Below are positions 44,566-54,123 of a stretch of 64,000 bases of DNA, piece after piece. The DNA is from Pseudomonas lurida (GTDB lineage Bacteria; Pseudomonadota; Gammaproteobacteria; Pseudomonadales; Pseudomonadaceae), in NCBI RefSeq assembly GCF_013522705.1, contig NZ_JAAMRE010000034.1:1-64000 (forward strand). The letters are read 5' to 3'. The position numbers and the translations under genes were made by a program. Position 1 is the first letter of the stretch. The number at the start of each line of letters is the position of its first letter. The notes beneath the pieces are model-generated. The model was not told the DNA's origin, did not search any database, and was given only the letters and a program-made list of their open reading frames with translations.

Positions 44566-45834
44566 TCATGCCTGGGCGTCAGCCAGCGGCGCACGCACAC
44601 GCAGGAGGGCGATCAATAGGATGTAGGTCAGCGATGCCGCACCAATTCCCACCAGCGGCGCGACCCACGGCGAATTGAACGCCAGCACGGTGCCCACCCC
44701 ATAGGCCAGCAGCCCCGGCCAGTTGAACGCGGGCAGGCGTGCATCCGCCAGGCGCGGGTAATGACCGCGGTAGCGGTAGAAGAAGTCCGCCATGATCACG
44801 CCGCCTATCGGTGGGATTACCGTGCCCAGCAGAATCAGGTACGGCACCAGCATGTCGTACATGCCCAGCAATGCCAGCAGGGTGCCGATCACCGCGCCGG
44901 CCAGGGTCACGGTCTTGCGGCGTCTGGTGCGCAGGAGGTTGCAGCCGGCCACGGCGAAGTTGTAGATGGTATTGTCCTGAGTGCTCCAGATATTGAGCAG
45001 CAGCATGGCCATTGCGGCCATGGCAAATCCCTGCAGCAGCAACACTTCCACAACATCGGGCTGTTGATAGACGATCGCGCCATACGCCCCGATCAGCACC
45101 ATCAGCCCATTGCCGATAAAGAAACCGATCAGGCTGGCCAGCACCGCGACCTTGGCCGAGCGGGAAAACCGTGTCCAATTGGTGGCCTGGGTCGCACCGC
45201 TGACAAAGGTGCCGAACACCAGGGTAATCGCCGTGGAAAGGTCCAGTTGGCCGGTCGGCTTCACGGCCAGCAGGCCATCCAACCCACCGATTTTCACCGT
45301 AGCCACCCACATCGACAGCACCAGCAGGATGCCCATGGCCGGCACCGCGATGTAGGACAGAATCTCCAGCCCGCGATAGCCCACGTAGGCCGTGGCGCAG
45401 AACACCAGCCCGAACAGCACCATCAACCCCAGCACGCTGCCCTGGCTCAGTTCGAAATATTTACCGAGCACCACGGCGGCGGTGGCGGTGCCCCAGGCGT
45501 ACCAGCCGATCTGGGTAAACCCGAGGATCAGGTCGCTGAGCTTGCTGCCCACCTCGCCAAAGCAGAAGCGTCCCATCAACACCGAGTTCAAGCCGCTTTT
45601 AAAGGCGATATAGCCCAGGCCTGCGGCGTAAATACCCAACAGCAGGTTACCCAAGGCCACGACGCCGAGCATCCCGGTGAAGCTGAACGCCACCCCCAGT
45701 TTGCCGCCGGCAAACATGGTCGCGGTAAAAAAGGTAAAGCCCAGCAGCACCATGGCGGTGGACGCCAAGCCTTTACGTGCATGCATCGGGACTTCGCTCA
45801 AGGGGTAATCGTTGCCCGGTTCGTGCTGCGTCAT
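44566..45834 (-). CDS. codB: Cytosine permease
   Basis: 422-aa NCS1-family transporter with about 12 membrane helices. M-F-A-G-G-K-L-G-V-A-F and I-G-W-Y-A-W-G-T occur in the first half, as in CodB. It takes up cytosine for CodA. GGGAGC precedes ATG 45834. First gene of the codBA pair. Confidence 0.91.
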   Translation of the reverse strand: MTQHEPGNDYPLSEVPMHARKGLASTAMVLLGFTFFTATMFAGGKLGVAFSFTGMLGVVALGNLLLGIYAAGLGYIAFKSGLNSVLMGRFCFGEVGSKLSDLILGFTQIGWYAWGTATAAVVLGKYFELSQGSVLGLMVLFGLVFCATAYVGYRGLEILSYIAVPAMGILLVLSMWVATVKIGGLDGLLAVKPTGQLDLSTAITLVFGTFVSGATQATNWTRFSRSAKVAVLASLIGFFIGNGLMVLIGAYGAIVYQQPDVVEVLLLQGFAMAAMAMLLLNIWSTQDNTIYNFAVAGCNLLRTRRRKTVTLAGAVIGTLLALLGMYDMLVPYLILLGTVIPPIGGVIMADFFYRYRGHYPRLADARLPAFNWPGLLAYGVGTVLAFNSPWVAPLVGIGAASLTYILLIALLRVRAPLADAQA

Positions 45835-46047
45835 GTGACTTGCTCCCTGAATGAGTGACGCAGGCCTGCTGCACCACGCGTGCCAAACGGGCAGCAGTGC
45901 GGAAATCGAGGCAGGAACGGAGCAAAACAGGCGGTTCGCGATGCCCTTGAGGGACGAAAGCGGTGCAGCAGTGACACAAAATAGATCAGCCGGACGGCCC
46001 TGTGACGAGGAGCAGGTGTCCTCGCCACAGTGTGTGTTTACTGGCGG

Positions 46048-46404
46048 TTATTCACCGCGATAGATGCAGCCGCTGGTGCAGGTTTCGTGGATACGAATCG
46101 CGCTCAGCTCCGGCAGCAGCGGTTTGAGTTCAGCCCAGATCCATTTGGCCAGCACTTCGCTGGTGGGGTTTTCCAGGCCGGGAATGTCGTTGAGGTAATT
46201 GTGGTCGAGGCGTTCGTAGAGCGGCTTGAAAATCGCCTTGATCTCCGAGAAATCGCGAATCCAGCCGGTGTGGGGATCCAGGTCGCCGCTCAGGTGGATC
46301 GCCACCTTGAATGAATGCCCATGCAGGCGCCCGCATTTATGGCCGTCCGGTACGTGCGGCAGGCGGTGGGCGGATTCGAATGTAAATTCCTTAAAGATTT
46401 CCAC
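46048..46404 (-). CDS. queD: 6-carboxy-5,6,7,8-tetrahydropterin synthase
   Basis: 118-aa T-fold enzyme of queuosine (preQ0) synthesis. Zn ligands lie in S-A-H-R-L and L-H-G-H-S-F; the catalytic Cys is in H-K-C-G-R-L-H-G-H. Also seen are D-H-N-Y-L-N-D and P-T-S-E-V-L-A. Length and motifs fit QueD. It stands alone; other que genes are not nearby. Confidence 0.94.
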   Translation of the reverse strand: MEIFKEFTFESAHRLPHVPDGHKCGRLHGHSFKVAIHLSGDLDPHTGWIRDFSEIKAIFKPLYERLDHNYLNDIPGLENPTSEVLAKWIWAELKPLLPELSAIRIHETCTSGCIYRGE

Positions 46405-46480
46405 GGTATTTTCAGCTCGGTCAGGTATCTGGCAGCCGGCGAGTTTAACAGCTTGCTCCCTCGCCGCGCATACCGCTCGG

Positions 46481-47560
46481 TCAAAGCGCCTGCAGGCGCT
46501 CGCCTAGCCCACCGTTATCGGCCAATTGCAGAAACTCATCCCCCAGCCGCCGGCTCTCGCTCATTGCGGCCTGCCAGTACTTGTTGCGACTCGGATCGTC
46601 GCCCATGAAACGCTTGAAGTCGCTGCGATCCGGCAGTTTGCCGTGGGGCAGGCGCGCCAGATACTCCCTGGAGGGCGCGAGCAGCAACACATCCTGCAAG
46701 CCTTGCGGATTGCTGCGCCGCCAGGGCAGACCTTTGTCGAACCAGCCGGGGATGACCCGATCGGTGAAGTGCGGGTACAGCACGATGTCGTCGCCGTGGT
46801 AGGGCAGGTCGAGGTGGTAGTCCAGCAGGCCGCCGTCGCGGTAGGTACCCTGGCCGGCGCCGGGCAGGTCGCGCACGCCTTGCATCACCATCGGGATCGA
46901 GCCGGATGCCAGCAATGCCTGGCGCAGGTTGCCCACGTCCAGATCGAGAAAGCGCGACGTAAAGTCCTTGAGCGGATGGACCGGCGGCGGCTGGCGCGGG
47001 TCGTGGACGATCAGGCGTTCGAAGTGCCGCGCCAGCCGCGCGCGGCCGCGCAGGTTGTCGGCAATCACCGACGAAAGGCCCAATCCCAGGCGCCCGCGAT
47101 GGTCATCGGCGAGCAGCCCATGGGTCTTGACCACCATGATGTTGAGCCGGTAATCGGGGTTGTCCAGCACCCGCGCATCGCGCCCGGCCAGTAGATCGTC
47201 GAGCATGCGCACGCAGCTCTGGCTCACCTGGGCCATGGTCACGCCCTTGGCGAAACGTTGCTCGTTGTACAGGCGGCCGAGGTCCAGCAGACCTTGCACC
47301 GGGTCCGGCAGGCAGGCGCTGGCGAAGCGCCAGGAACCAATCGACGCACCGATCAGCGCGCGTTGCCGTGGTGCGCGGGGCAGCCAGTCGCCGAACAGCG
47401 CCAGGTCAAGGCCCTGGATGCCCAAGGCCTTGGGCCCGCCGGCCGCGCCTGGGAGTATGCCGACATCCGCAGGTGCAAGGCCCCGCTCACGAATGCGCAA
47501 CAGGGCGCGTTTGCCGGCCTTGAGGGTCAGCGCGGGGAATTTGATATGGATGGCTGTCAT
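46481..47560 (-). CDS. Patatin-like phospholipase
   Basis: 359 aa with the patatin Ser-Asp dyad: G-A-S-I-G-S (nucleophile Ser, G-x-S-x-G-like with the last Gly replaced by Ser) and D-G-G-L-L-D. The oxyanion Gly-rich stretch is G-A-A-G-G-P-K-A-L-G. No signal peptide, so it is probably cytoplasmic or membrane-associated. Not obviously related to its neighbours. It is divergent from the PepSY operon. Confidence 0.85.
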   Translation of the reverse strand: MTAIHIKFPALTLKAGKRALLRIRERGLAPADVGILPGAAGGPKALGIQGLDLALFGDWLPRAPRQRALIGASIGSWRFASACLPDPVQGLLDLGRLYNEQRFAKGVTMAQVSQSCVRMLDDLLAGRDARVLDNPDYRLNIMVVKTHGLLADDHRGRLGLGLSSVIADNLRGRARLARHFERLIVHDPRQPPPVHPLKDFTSRFLDLDVGNLRQALLASGSIPMVMQGVRDLPGAGQGTYRDGGLLDYHLDLPYHGDDIVLYPHFTDRVIPGWFDKGLPWRRSNPQGLQDVLLLAPSREYLARLPHGKLPDRSDFKRFMGDDPSRNKYWQAAMSESRRLGDEFLQLADNGGLGERLQAL

Positions 47561-47665
47561 ACCGATCTCTGGTCAAGCGAGGTGTAGGCGCACATGCGCT
47601 CGCGAAAAGTGTTAACCATACCGCGTGAATCCTGAATAAACACCGTTGTTTGTGGCGCCGGCTCG

Positions 47666-47686
47666 GAATTGCCATGGTGGCAATTC
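47666..47686. promoter_or_regulatory. Perfect palindrome upstream of the PepSY/two-component operon
   Basis: 9-bp arms GAATTGCCA and TGGCAATTC around TGG. It lies 68 bp before the first PepSY ATG and touches the BqsR-like tandem site. It looks like an operator, for either the operon or the divergent patatin gene. Confidence 0.5.
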
Positions 47687-47699
47687 AGTTTCAATTAAG
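47684..47699 (+). promoter_or_regulatory. Candidate BqsR box
   Basis: TTCAG-N6-TTAAG, one mismatch from the tandem TTAAG-N6-TTAAG reported for P. aeruginosa BqsR. It is 55 bp upstream of the first gene of an operon encoding a BqsR-like regulator, so autoregulation is plausible. Confidence 0.5.
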
Positions 47700-47753
47700 T
47701 TGCGACGGCTACCGTGACCGACGTAGGAAAACATCGTGTTACGGAGACTCATC

Positions 47754-48056
47754 ATGAAGAGCCTCACAGCTCTATTCGCCGTCGGTATGATCGCCTGCAT
47801 GGCGAACCAGGCCGGCGCCGTGGATCCCGACAAACCACTGACTGTGCCCGCCACTGTTACAATCGTCGCTTTTGATCAACTGGAAGCTGCGGCGCTGGCC
47901 CTGCATCCCGGTTCGACGTTGCTGGACACCGACCTGGACGAGGAATACGGCAAATACCTGTATCAAGTCGAACTGGAAGATGCCCACGGCGTTGAATGGG
48001 ACATTGAATTGGACGCGCTCACCGGGCTGGTTCTCAAGAATCATCAGGATACGTAA
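47754..48056 (+). CDS. bqsP: PepSY-domain periplasmic protein 1
   Basis: 100 aa from ATG 47754 (CGGAG upstream). The Sec signal peptide ends at A-G-A. The rest is one PepSY domain: A-L-A-L-H-P-G-S-T-L-L-D-T-D-L-D-E-E, K-Y-L-Y-Q-V-E-L, and a closing D-A-L-T-G-L-V-L. PepSY proteins next to sensor kinases often modulate or sense cations. The gene name is by position relative to bqsR/bqsS only. The next gene overlaps by one base (TAATG). Confidence 0.78.
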   Translation: MKSLTALFAVGMIACMANQAGAVDPDKPLTVPATVTIVAFDQLEAAALALHPGSTLLDTDLDEEYGKYLYQVELEDAHGVEWDIELDALTGLVLKNHQDT

Positions 48057-48367
48057 TGAAGGTAAATTTACGCGCCGGCGGCCGATGGGCGCTGGTGCTC
48101 ATGGTGTTCTGCTCGGGCCTGGCGGCGCGCGACCTCAACCAGGATGAAGCCCTGGCGCTGCGCCAGCAGGGGGTGATCCTGCCGCTGGAGCAATTGCTGC
48201 AGCAGGCCATGGCGCGGCATCCCGGCTCGCGTCTGCTGGAAGCCGAGCTTGAAAAGAAACACGGGCAATATGCTTATGAAGTGGAGCTGGTAACCACCGA
48301 TGGCGTGGTGCGCGAAATCAAGCTGGACGCCACCAGCGGCGTGCTGATCAAAGACGAGGAAGACTGA
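48056..48367 (+). CDS. bqsQ: PepSY-domain periplasmic protein 2
   Basis: 103 aa with an N-terminal signal sequence (R-W-A-L-V-L-M-V-F then A-A-R) and a PepSY domain (A-R-H-P-G-S-R-L-L-E-A-E-L-E, Y-A-Y-E-V-E-L, D-A-T-S-G-V-L). It is a paralogue of the preceding protein. Start and stop codons overlap neighbours by one base on both sides, so four genes are translationally coupled here. Name by gene order only. Confidence 0.76.
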   Translation: MKVNLRAGGRWALVLMVFCSGLAARDLNQDEALALRQQGVILPLEQLLQQAMARHPGSRLLEAELEKKHGQYAYEVELVTTDGVVREIKLDATSGVLIKDEED

Positions 48368-49035
48368 TGCGCCTGCTCCTGGTGGAAGACAACGTACCCC
48401 TGGCCGACGAACTGCTGGCCGGCCTGCAGCGACAGGGCTATGCCGTCGATTGGCTGGCCGACGGGCGCGACGCCGTGTATCAGGGCCGCAGCGAACCTTA
48501 CGACCTGATCATTCTCGACCTGGGCCTGCCCGGCCTGCCGGGGCTCGAGGTGCTGGCGCAATGGCGCGCGGCGGCACTGGCCACCCCGGTGCTGGTGCTG
48601 ACCGCCCGTGATTCCTGGGCCGAGCGTATCGAAGGGCTCAAGGCCGGTGCCGACGATTACCTGAGCAAACCCTTTCACCCCGAAGAGTTGCACCTGCGCA
48701 TTCAGGCGTTGCTGCGCCGTTCCCACGGCCAGGCCAACCAACCCACCCTGCACGCCGCCGGCCTGCACCTGGACGAAGGGCGCCAGTGCGTACTGCGCGA
48801 CGGCGACGAAATCCAGCTGACTGCCGCCGAGTTCCGCCTGCTGCGTTATTTCATGTTGCACCCTGAGCAAATCCTGTCCAAAAGCCATCTGGCCGAGCAT
48901 CTGTATGACGGCGAAACCGAGCGCGACTCCAACGTACTGGAAGTGCACGTCAATCACCTGCGTCGCAAGTTGGGCCGCAGCGTGATCGAAACCCGACGGG
49001 GCCAGGGCTATCGGTTTGGCGCCGGCGCGGCATGA
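48367..49035 (+). CDS. bqsR: OmpR-family response regulator, BqsR/CarR-like
   Basis: 222 aa. The receiver domain has E7-D8, phospho-acceptor D51 (I-I-L-D-L-G-L-P-G), T-A-R and K-P-F. The winged-helix domain carries L-T-A-A-E-F-R-L-L-R-Y and R-R-G-Q-G-Y-R-F. Assigned to the BqsR/CarR type because of the PepSY pair ahead, the overlapping kinase after, and the following TlpQ - transporter - CtpM order that I recall from the P. aeruginosa bqs region. BqsRS responds to Fe(II) and CarRS to Ca2+ in P. aeruginosa. Confidence 0.82.
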   Translation: MRLLLVEDNVPLADELLAGLQRQGYAVDWLADGRDAVYQGRSEPYDLIILDLGLPGLPGLEVLAQWRAAALATPVLVLTARDSWAERIEGLKAGADDYLSKPFHPEELHLRIQALLRRSHGQANQPTLHAAGLHLDEGRQCVLRDGDEIQLTAAEFRLLRYFMLHPEQILSKSHLAEHLYDGETERDSNVLEVHVNHLRRKLGRSVIETRRGQGYRFGAGAA

Positions 49036-50351
49036 AGTCGATTCAACGACGCCTGAGCCTGGGGCTGGTCAGCGTAATGGTGATCGTCGGGGTAGTGCTG
49101 GCGCAAACCAGCCTGTGGTTGTTCGAAGCCGGGCTGCAACGTTACCTGGAGGCGGGCTTGCGCAATGACGCTGAGAACCTGCTGGTGGCGTTGGTGCGTG
49201 GGCCCAATGGCGTACAACTGGACGAACACCGTCTGTCGCCGGCCTATCAGCGGCCATTTTCCGGGCATTATTTCCGTATCGATTTCGCCGACACCCATTG
49301 GCGCTCCCGCTCCTTGTGGGATCAGGAACTGCCGCGCCTGTCCGAGGCCGGTCTGAAAGGCAATCTGCAACTGGGGCCTGAAGGCCAGCAATTGCTGGTC
49401 CTGCGCTCGGACTACAAGCGCTTCGGTCATTCGATCTCTATCAGTGTGGCGCAGGACTACACACCCGTGCGCGAAAGCTTTCGCATGATGCGTCGGATCG
49501 GTCTGGTGCTGGGGCTGGCGGCGTTACTGCTGGTGCTGGCGCTGCAGCGCATCACCGTGCGCCGCGCCCTGCGCCCGCTGGAAACCGCGCGCAACCAGAT
49601 CGCCCAATTGCAGCAGGGCCAACGCTCGCAGCTCGACACCCAGGTGCCGCTCGAACTGGAACCGCTGGTGGCGCAGATCAACCACCTGCTGGCCCACACC
49701 GAAGACAGCCTCAAACGCTCGCGCAATGCCCTGGGCAATCTCGGCCACGCCTTGAAAACCCCGTTGGCGGTGTTGCTGAGCGCGGCGTCCAGCGAGGCGC
49801 TCAAGGACCGCCCCGAGCTGAGCCAACTGCTGCGCGACCAGTTGGAGCACGTGCAACAACGCCTCAACCGTGAACTCAACCGCGCGCGCCTGGCCGGTGA
49901 AACCCTGCCGGGCGCCTTGTTCGATTGTGAACAGGAACTGCCGGGTCTGCTCGCCACCCTCAATATGATCCATGGCGAACACCTGGACCTCAGCTACCGC
50001 ACACCTCCCGGTCTGCATTTGCCATGGGATCGCGAAGACCTGCTGGAATTGCTCGGCAACCTGCTGGACAACGCCTGCAAATGGGCGGATGCCGAGGTGC
50101 GCCTGACCATCAGCGAAACGCATACACATTACCTGCTGGCGGTGGAAGACGACGGCCCCGGCATTCCCGAAGCCCAGCGCGACCAGGTATTGAGCCGTGG
50201 CGCGCGTCTGGATGAACAGGTCGACGGTCACGGCCTGGGATTGGGCATCGTGCGCGATATCGTCGAGGTGTGGGGCGGCGTGTTGCAGCTGCAGCAGAGC
50301 GAGTGGGGCGGTTTGAAGGCGCTGATCGAATTACCCAAACGCCATGCGTGA
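49032..50351 (+). CDS. bqsS: Sensor histidine kinase, BqsS/CarS-like
   Basis: 439 aa. First membrane helix ~9-30, a periplasmic domain of ~125 residues, second helix ~158-175, HAMP, then the H-box G-H239-A-L-K-T-P. ATPase motifs are N-L-L-D-N-A-C-K-W-A (N-box), D-D-G-P-G-I-P and G-H-G-L-G-L-G. ATGA overlap with the regulator gene. The RExxE Fe(II) motif reported for P. aeruginosa BqsS is not evident in the periplasmic part, so the ligand may differ. Confidence 0.84.
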   Translation: MKSIQRRLSLGLVSVMVIVGVVLAQTSLWLFEAGLQRYLEAGLRNDAENLLVALVRGPNGVQLDEHRLSPAYQRPFSGHYFRIDFADTHWRSRSLWDQELPRLSEAGLKGNLQLGPEGQQLLVLRSDYKRFGHSISISVAQDYTPVRESFRMMRRIGLVLGLAALLLVLALQRITVRRALRPLETARNQIAQLQQGQRSQLDTQVPLELEPLVAQINHLLAHTEDSLKRSRNALGNLGHALKTPLAVLLSAASSEALKDRPELSQLLRDQLEHVQQRLNRELNRARLAGETLPGALFDCEQELPGLLATLNMIHGEHLDLSYRTPPGLHLPWDREDLLELLGNLLDNACKWADAEVRLTISETHTHYLLAVEDDGPGIPEAQRDQVLSRGARLDEQVDGHGLGLGIVRDIVEVWGGVLQLQQSEWGGLKALIELPKRHA

Positions 50352-50360
50352 CGCATGGCG
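50340..50360. repeat. Palindrome spanning the bqsS stop codon
   Basis: Perfect 9-bp arms CGCCATGCG and CGCATGGCG with the TGA stop as the loop. It sits between convergent genes without a U-tract and may help end transcription or stabilise the mRNA 3' end. Confidence 0.5.
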
Positions 50361-50395
50361 ATCGGGAGTACGCCTCGTTGAAAGGTCTTCAACCT

Positions 50396-52543
50396 TCACA
50401 CCCGGAACTGATCCATCAACCCCTGCTGCTGATTGGCCAGACTGTTCAACGCCTGGCTCACCCGCGCCGATTCATTGGCCTGCTCCGACAGCGACTCGGT
50501 CACGTCGCGAATGGTCGCCACGTTGTTGTTGATCTCCTCGGCCACCGCGCTTTGCTCTTCGGCGGCACTGGCGATCTGCAGGTTCATGTCGCTGATCACG
50601 GTGACCGCGTCGCCGATCTGGCGCAGCGCGGTAACGGCCTGGCCGACCTGTTCGACACTGCCCTGGGCCTGGCGATAGCTGTTGCCCATGGCGCCCACTA
50701 CGTCGGTGGTGCCGCTCTGCAGGTGTTCGATCACCAGGCGGGTTTCTTCCACCGATTCCTGGGTGCGTTGCGCCAGGTTGCGCACTTCGTCGGCTACCAC
50801 GGCAAAGCCACGGCCGGCCTCACCGGCACGGGCGGCTTCAATCGCAGCGTTAAGCGCCAGCAGGTTGGTCTGCTCGGCGATGCCGCGGATCACCTCCAGC
50901 ACCGAACCGATTTTTTCGCTGTTGGCTGAAAGGCCTTCGACCCGCGTCATGGCCGTGCTCATGTCCGCCGCCAATTGGTCGATATTGGCGGTGGTGCGGT
51001 CGATCACGGTGAGGCCGGCGCGGGTGGCCCGGTCGGCATCGCGCGCGGCCTGGGCCGCCTGTGCCGCGCTGCGGGCCACGTCCTGGGCGGTGGCGCTCAT
51101 TTCATGGGAAGCGGTGGCCACCTGGTCGACCTGGCGATACTGCTGCTCCATGCCGGCGCTGGTCTGGGTGGCGATCGCGGCGGATTGGTCGGCGGTGCCA
51201 CGGGCGTCCTGCACCGAGCGTTTGACCTCGGCGATGATCGGCTGCAGTTTGTCGAGGAAGCGGTTGAACCAGCCGGCCAGTTGGCCCAGTTCATCGCGTT
51301 TGTCATAGGCCAGGCGCCGCGTCAGGTCGCCTTCGCCGCTGGCGATGTCTTCAAGCATGCGCGCAACGTCCAGGATCGGCCGGGTCACGCTGCGGGCCAT
51401 CAACCACACCAGGATCAGGCCGATCACCGCCGCGAGCAGGCCCAGGCTCAGTTCCAGCAGGGTGCCACGGCTGTTGTGCGCGTCCATCTGCGCCTTGAGG
51501 ATTTCGGCGGGGCCTACCAGGACTTTTTCCGGTACTTCAAGCAACACCCCCCACGGTTTGCCGCCGGGGATCGGCGCAAACGGCGCCAGTACCTTCAGCT
51601 GATGCTCGGTGCGCAGGCTGCTGATGCCCGTGCTGCCGGCCAGGGCACCGATCAGCTGCGCGCCGCTGTTGCGGTCGACCTGGTCCAGGCGCTGGCTGAG
51701 TTTGCCGGCGTCCGCGCTGTGCCCGGCGAGCAAGCCGGTGGGGCTGAGGATGCTGACCTGGGTCTGGCCGTCGTACAGCTTGTGGCTGGCCTGTTGGCTC
51801 ACGGCCTGCAGACTGTTGAGGTTGATGTCCACCGACAGCGACGCGATGACCTTACCGTTGACCATCAGCGGGAACACGATGCTGGTCATCAGCACGTTCT
51901 GCCCGTTGATCACATAAAAATAGGGTTCGATCACGCACGGCTTGAGGGTGGTGCGCGGGCAGGTGAACCAGGCGTTGGCCTTTTCACCGCTGGGGCCGAC
52001 GGCGGTGTCGGTCATGTCGCTTTCCGGCAGCGCCATCGAGGTCAACTGGCCGGGCGTCGGCTGCGACCAGTACAGGGCAAAGCGGCCCTTGTCGTTGCTG
52101 CCCAGCTCGGCTTGGCTCGCGAACAGTTCATCCTTGCCGTCCAGCGCATTGGCTTCGAATACCAGCGAAAGGCCCAGCAGGTCCGGGTTGGCCTGCAACG
52201 CGGCCTTGACCTGGCGGGTCAGGTCTTCGCGGGTGTCGAAGGCGTCCAGAAAGCGTTTTTCGGCCTGTTCGCGCAAGAACAGTACCTGGCGGGCAAAGCC
52301 ATGACCATATTGGTAGGCGTCCATGAACTGCCGGCGAATCCCCAGCGCCTGCACCTCACCCTGGGCTTCGATACGCGCCTGGGCCGCTTCGTCGAGCATT
52401 TGCATGCTGGACGCTTTGACCTGCTCGGAATTCTGCGCCATGCGGTACAGCGACAACCCCACCAGCAGGCTCACGATTCCCAGCAGGCAGAGGCCGGCGA
52501 GCAGGGTGATTTTCCATTGAATGGAGAGTTGTCTAAGCGACAT
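50396..52543 (-). CDS. Methyl-accepting chemotaxis protein, TlpQ-like
   Basis: 715 aa. Helix 1 at ~11-33, a large periplasmic dCache-type ligand domain (~40-365), helix 2 at ~366-388, HAMP, then the signalling domain with the hairpin tip I-A-E-Q-T-N-L-L-A-L-N-A-A-I-E-A-A-R-A-G. AAGGATG precedes ATG 52543. Size, domain order and position beside a bqs-like operon match TlpQ of P. aeruginosa, which senses polyamines and histamine; the ligand here is inferred by gene order only. Confidence 0.9.
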   Translation of the reverse strand: MSLRQLSIQWKITLLAGLCLLGIVSLLVGLSLYRMAQNSEQVKASSMQMLDEAAQARIEAQGEVQALGIRRQFMDAYQYGHGFARQVLFLREQAEKRFLDAFDTREDLTRQVKAALQANPDLLGLSLVFEANALDGKDELFASQAELGSNDKGRFALYWSQPTPGQLTSMALPESDMTDTAVGPSGEKANAWFTCPRTTLKPCVIEPYFYVINGQNVLMTSIVFPLMVNGKVIASLSVDINLNSLQAVSQQASHKLYDGQTQVSILSPTGLLAGHSADAGKLSQRLDQVDRNSGAQLIGALAGSTGISSLRTEHQLKVLAPFAPIPGGKPWGVLLEVPEKVLVGPAEILKAQMDAHNSRGTLLELSLGLLAAVIGLILVWLMARSVTRPILDVARMLEDIASGEGDLTRRLAYDKRDELGQLAGWFNRFLDKLQPIIAEVKRSVQDARGTADQSAAIATQTSAGMEQQYRQVDQVATASHEMSATAQDVARSAAQAAQAARDADRATRAGLTVIDRTTANIDQLAADMSTAMTRVEGLSANSEKIGSVLEVIRGIAEQTNLLALNAAIEAARAGEAGRGFAVVADEVRNLAQRTQESVEETRLVIEHLQSGTTDVVGAMGNSYRQAQGSVEQVGQAVTALRQIGDAVTVISDMNLQIASAAEEQSAVAEEINNNVATIRDVTESLSEQANESARVSQALNSLANQQQGLMDQFRV

Positions 52544-52792
52544 CGGACATCCTTACCTGAAAACACGAAGAGCCTGTTTATCGGCGGCTCTGACGGTTTC
52601 TTTATTCAAACGATCAATTTAAATCTGCCGGGAGCGCGCGTGCCTTAGCATCGGTTTTTGACATGCGGCCGCGCCTGCTGCAAAGTGCCCGCCCTCTAAT
52701 AAGACCTCCTTGAAGCCTGCACGCCGGCCGCCCTCCCAATGGGCCGCCGGGGCGCGGGCATGCCTGTTTTTCTGTTTCTGCTTGAGGTAACC

Positions 52793-54115
52793 ATGATTAA
52801 CGCAGTCATCGCCGCGGTCGGCACCATGCTGGTGCTCAGCCTGTCCCGCGTGCATGTGGTCATCGCCATCATCGTCGGCGCGGTGGTGGGCGGTCTCACC
52901 GGCGGCCTGGGCATCGAGGCCACCCTCAGCGCTTTCAACGGCGGCTTGGGCGGCGGCGCGACGGTGGCGTTGTCCTACGCCTTGCTCGGTGCGTTCGCGG
53001 TGGCAATCGCCAAGTCCGGCCTGGCCCATGCTCTGGCGGACAAGGCGCTGCTGCTGGTGGACCGTCAGGAGGCCACTGGCGGCAGTCACGTCAAATGGTT
53101 GCTGATCGGCCTGCTGTGGGTGGTGGCGATTGCGTCGCAGAACATCCTGCCGATCCACATTGCGTTTATCCCGCTGCTGGTGCCGCCACTGTTGTACGTG
53201 TTGACCAAGCTGCAGCTGGACCGCCGCTTGATCGCCTGTGTGATGACCTTCGGTCTGATCACGCCGTACATGTTCCTGCCGGTGGGCTTCGGCAATATCT
53301 TCCTCAACCAGATCCTGCTGGCCAACGTAGCCAAGAGCGGGGTGGATATCAGCCAGGTCAACGTGACCCACGCCATGAGCCTGCCGGCGCTGGGCATGGT
53401 GGTCGGCCTGCTGGTCGCGGTATTTATCAGCTACCGCAAAAAACGCGTGTACGACCTGGAAAAAATCGAGCGGGTCGAGCAGGTGGCGGTGCAGTACAAC
53501 CCGCTGACCCTGCTGGTGGCCGGTGTGGCGATTGCCTCGGCGTTTATCATTCAGTTGTGGCTGGACTCGATGATCATCGGCGCACTGGCCGGGTTCCTGA
53601 TTTTCTCGGCTTCGGGCATCGTGCGCTGGCGCGAGACCGACGACCTGTTCACCGAAGGCATGAAGATGATGGCCATGATCGGCTTCATCATGATCGCCGC
53701 CTCCGGGTTCGCCGAAGTGCTCAAGGCCACCGGCGATGTGCGTTCGCTGGTGGAAACGTCGGCTGCGTTCATCGGCCACAGCCGTGGGGTCGGTGCGCTG
53801 TTGATGTTGCTGGTGGGGCTGCTGGTGACCATGGGCATCGGCTCGTCGTTTTCCACGGTGCCGATCCTGGCCGCCATCTTCGTGCCGCTGTGCGTGCAAC
53901 TGGGCTTCAGCCCAATGGCCATCGTGTGCATCGTCGGCACGGCGGGGGCGTTGGGGGATGCCGGTTCGCCCGCGTCGGATTCCACCCTCGGCCCGACCTC
54001 CGGCCTGAATATCGACGGCCAGCACCACCACATCTGGGACACCGTGGTTCCTACGTTCCTGCACTACAACATCCCGTTGCTGGCGTTTGGCTGGCTGGCG
54101 GCGATGACTCTTTGA
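52793..54115 (+). CDS. NhaC/YuiF-type transporter
   Basis: 440 aa with about 11 membrane helices, Na+/H+ antiporter (NhaC-like) family, in the subgroup that includes amino-acid or carboxylate permeases. ATG 52793 has GAGGTAACC upstream; the longer frame has none. Conserved segments include I-A-S-Q-N-I-L-P-I-H-I-A-F and D-A-G-S-P-A-S-D-S-T-L-G-P-T. It lies between two chemoreceptor genes, so it may import a compound one of them senses. Confidence 0.84.
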   Translation: MINAVIAAVGTMLVLSLSRVHVVIAIIVGAVVGGLTGGLGIEATLSAFNGGLGGGATVALSYALLGAFAVAIAKSGLAHALADKALLLVDRQEATGGSHVKWLLIGLLWVVAIASQNILPIHIAFIPLLVPPLLYVLTKLQLDRRLIACVMTFGLITPYMFLPVGFGNIFLNQILLANVAKSGVDISQVNVTHAMSLPALGMVVGLLVAVFISYRKKRVYDLEKIERVEQVAVQYNPLTLLVAGVAIASAFIIQLWLDSMIIGALAGFLIFSASGIVRWRETDDLFTEGMKMMAMIGFIMIAASGFAEVLKATGDVRSLVETSAAFIGHSRGVGALLMLLVGLLVTMGIGSSFSTVPILAAIFVPLCVQLGFSPMAIVCIVGTAGALGDAGSPASDSTLGPTSGLNIDGQHHHIWDTVVPTFLHYNIPLLAFGWLAAMTL

Positions 54116-54123
54116 CCCTGTCA

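Noticed and set aside
49935..49960. hrp-box-like GGAACT-N14-CCACCCT inside bqsS
   Set aside because: Spacing is 14 nt, the last base is wrong, and it lies inside a coding region with no gene start downstream.
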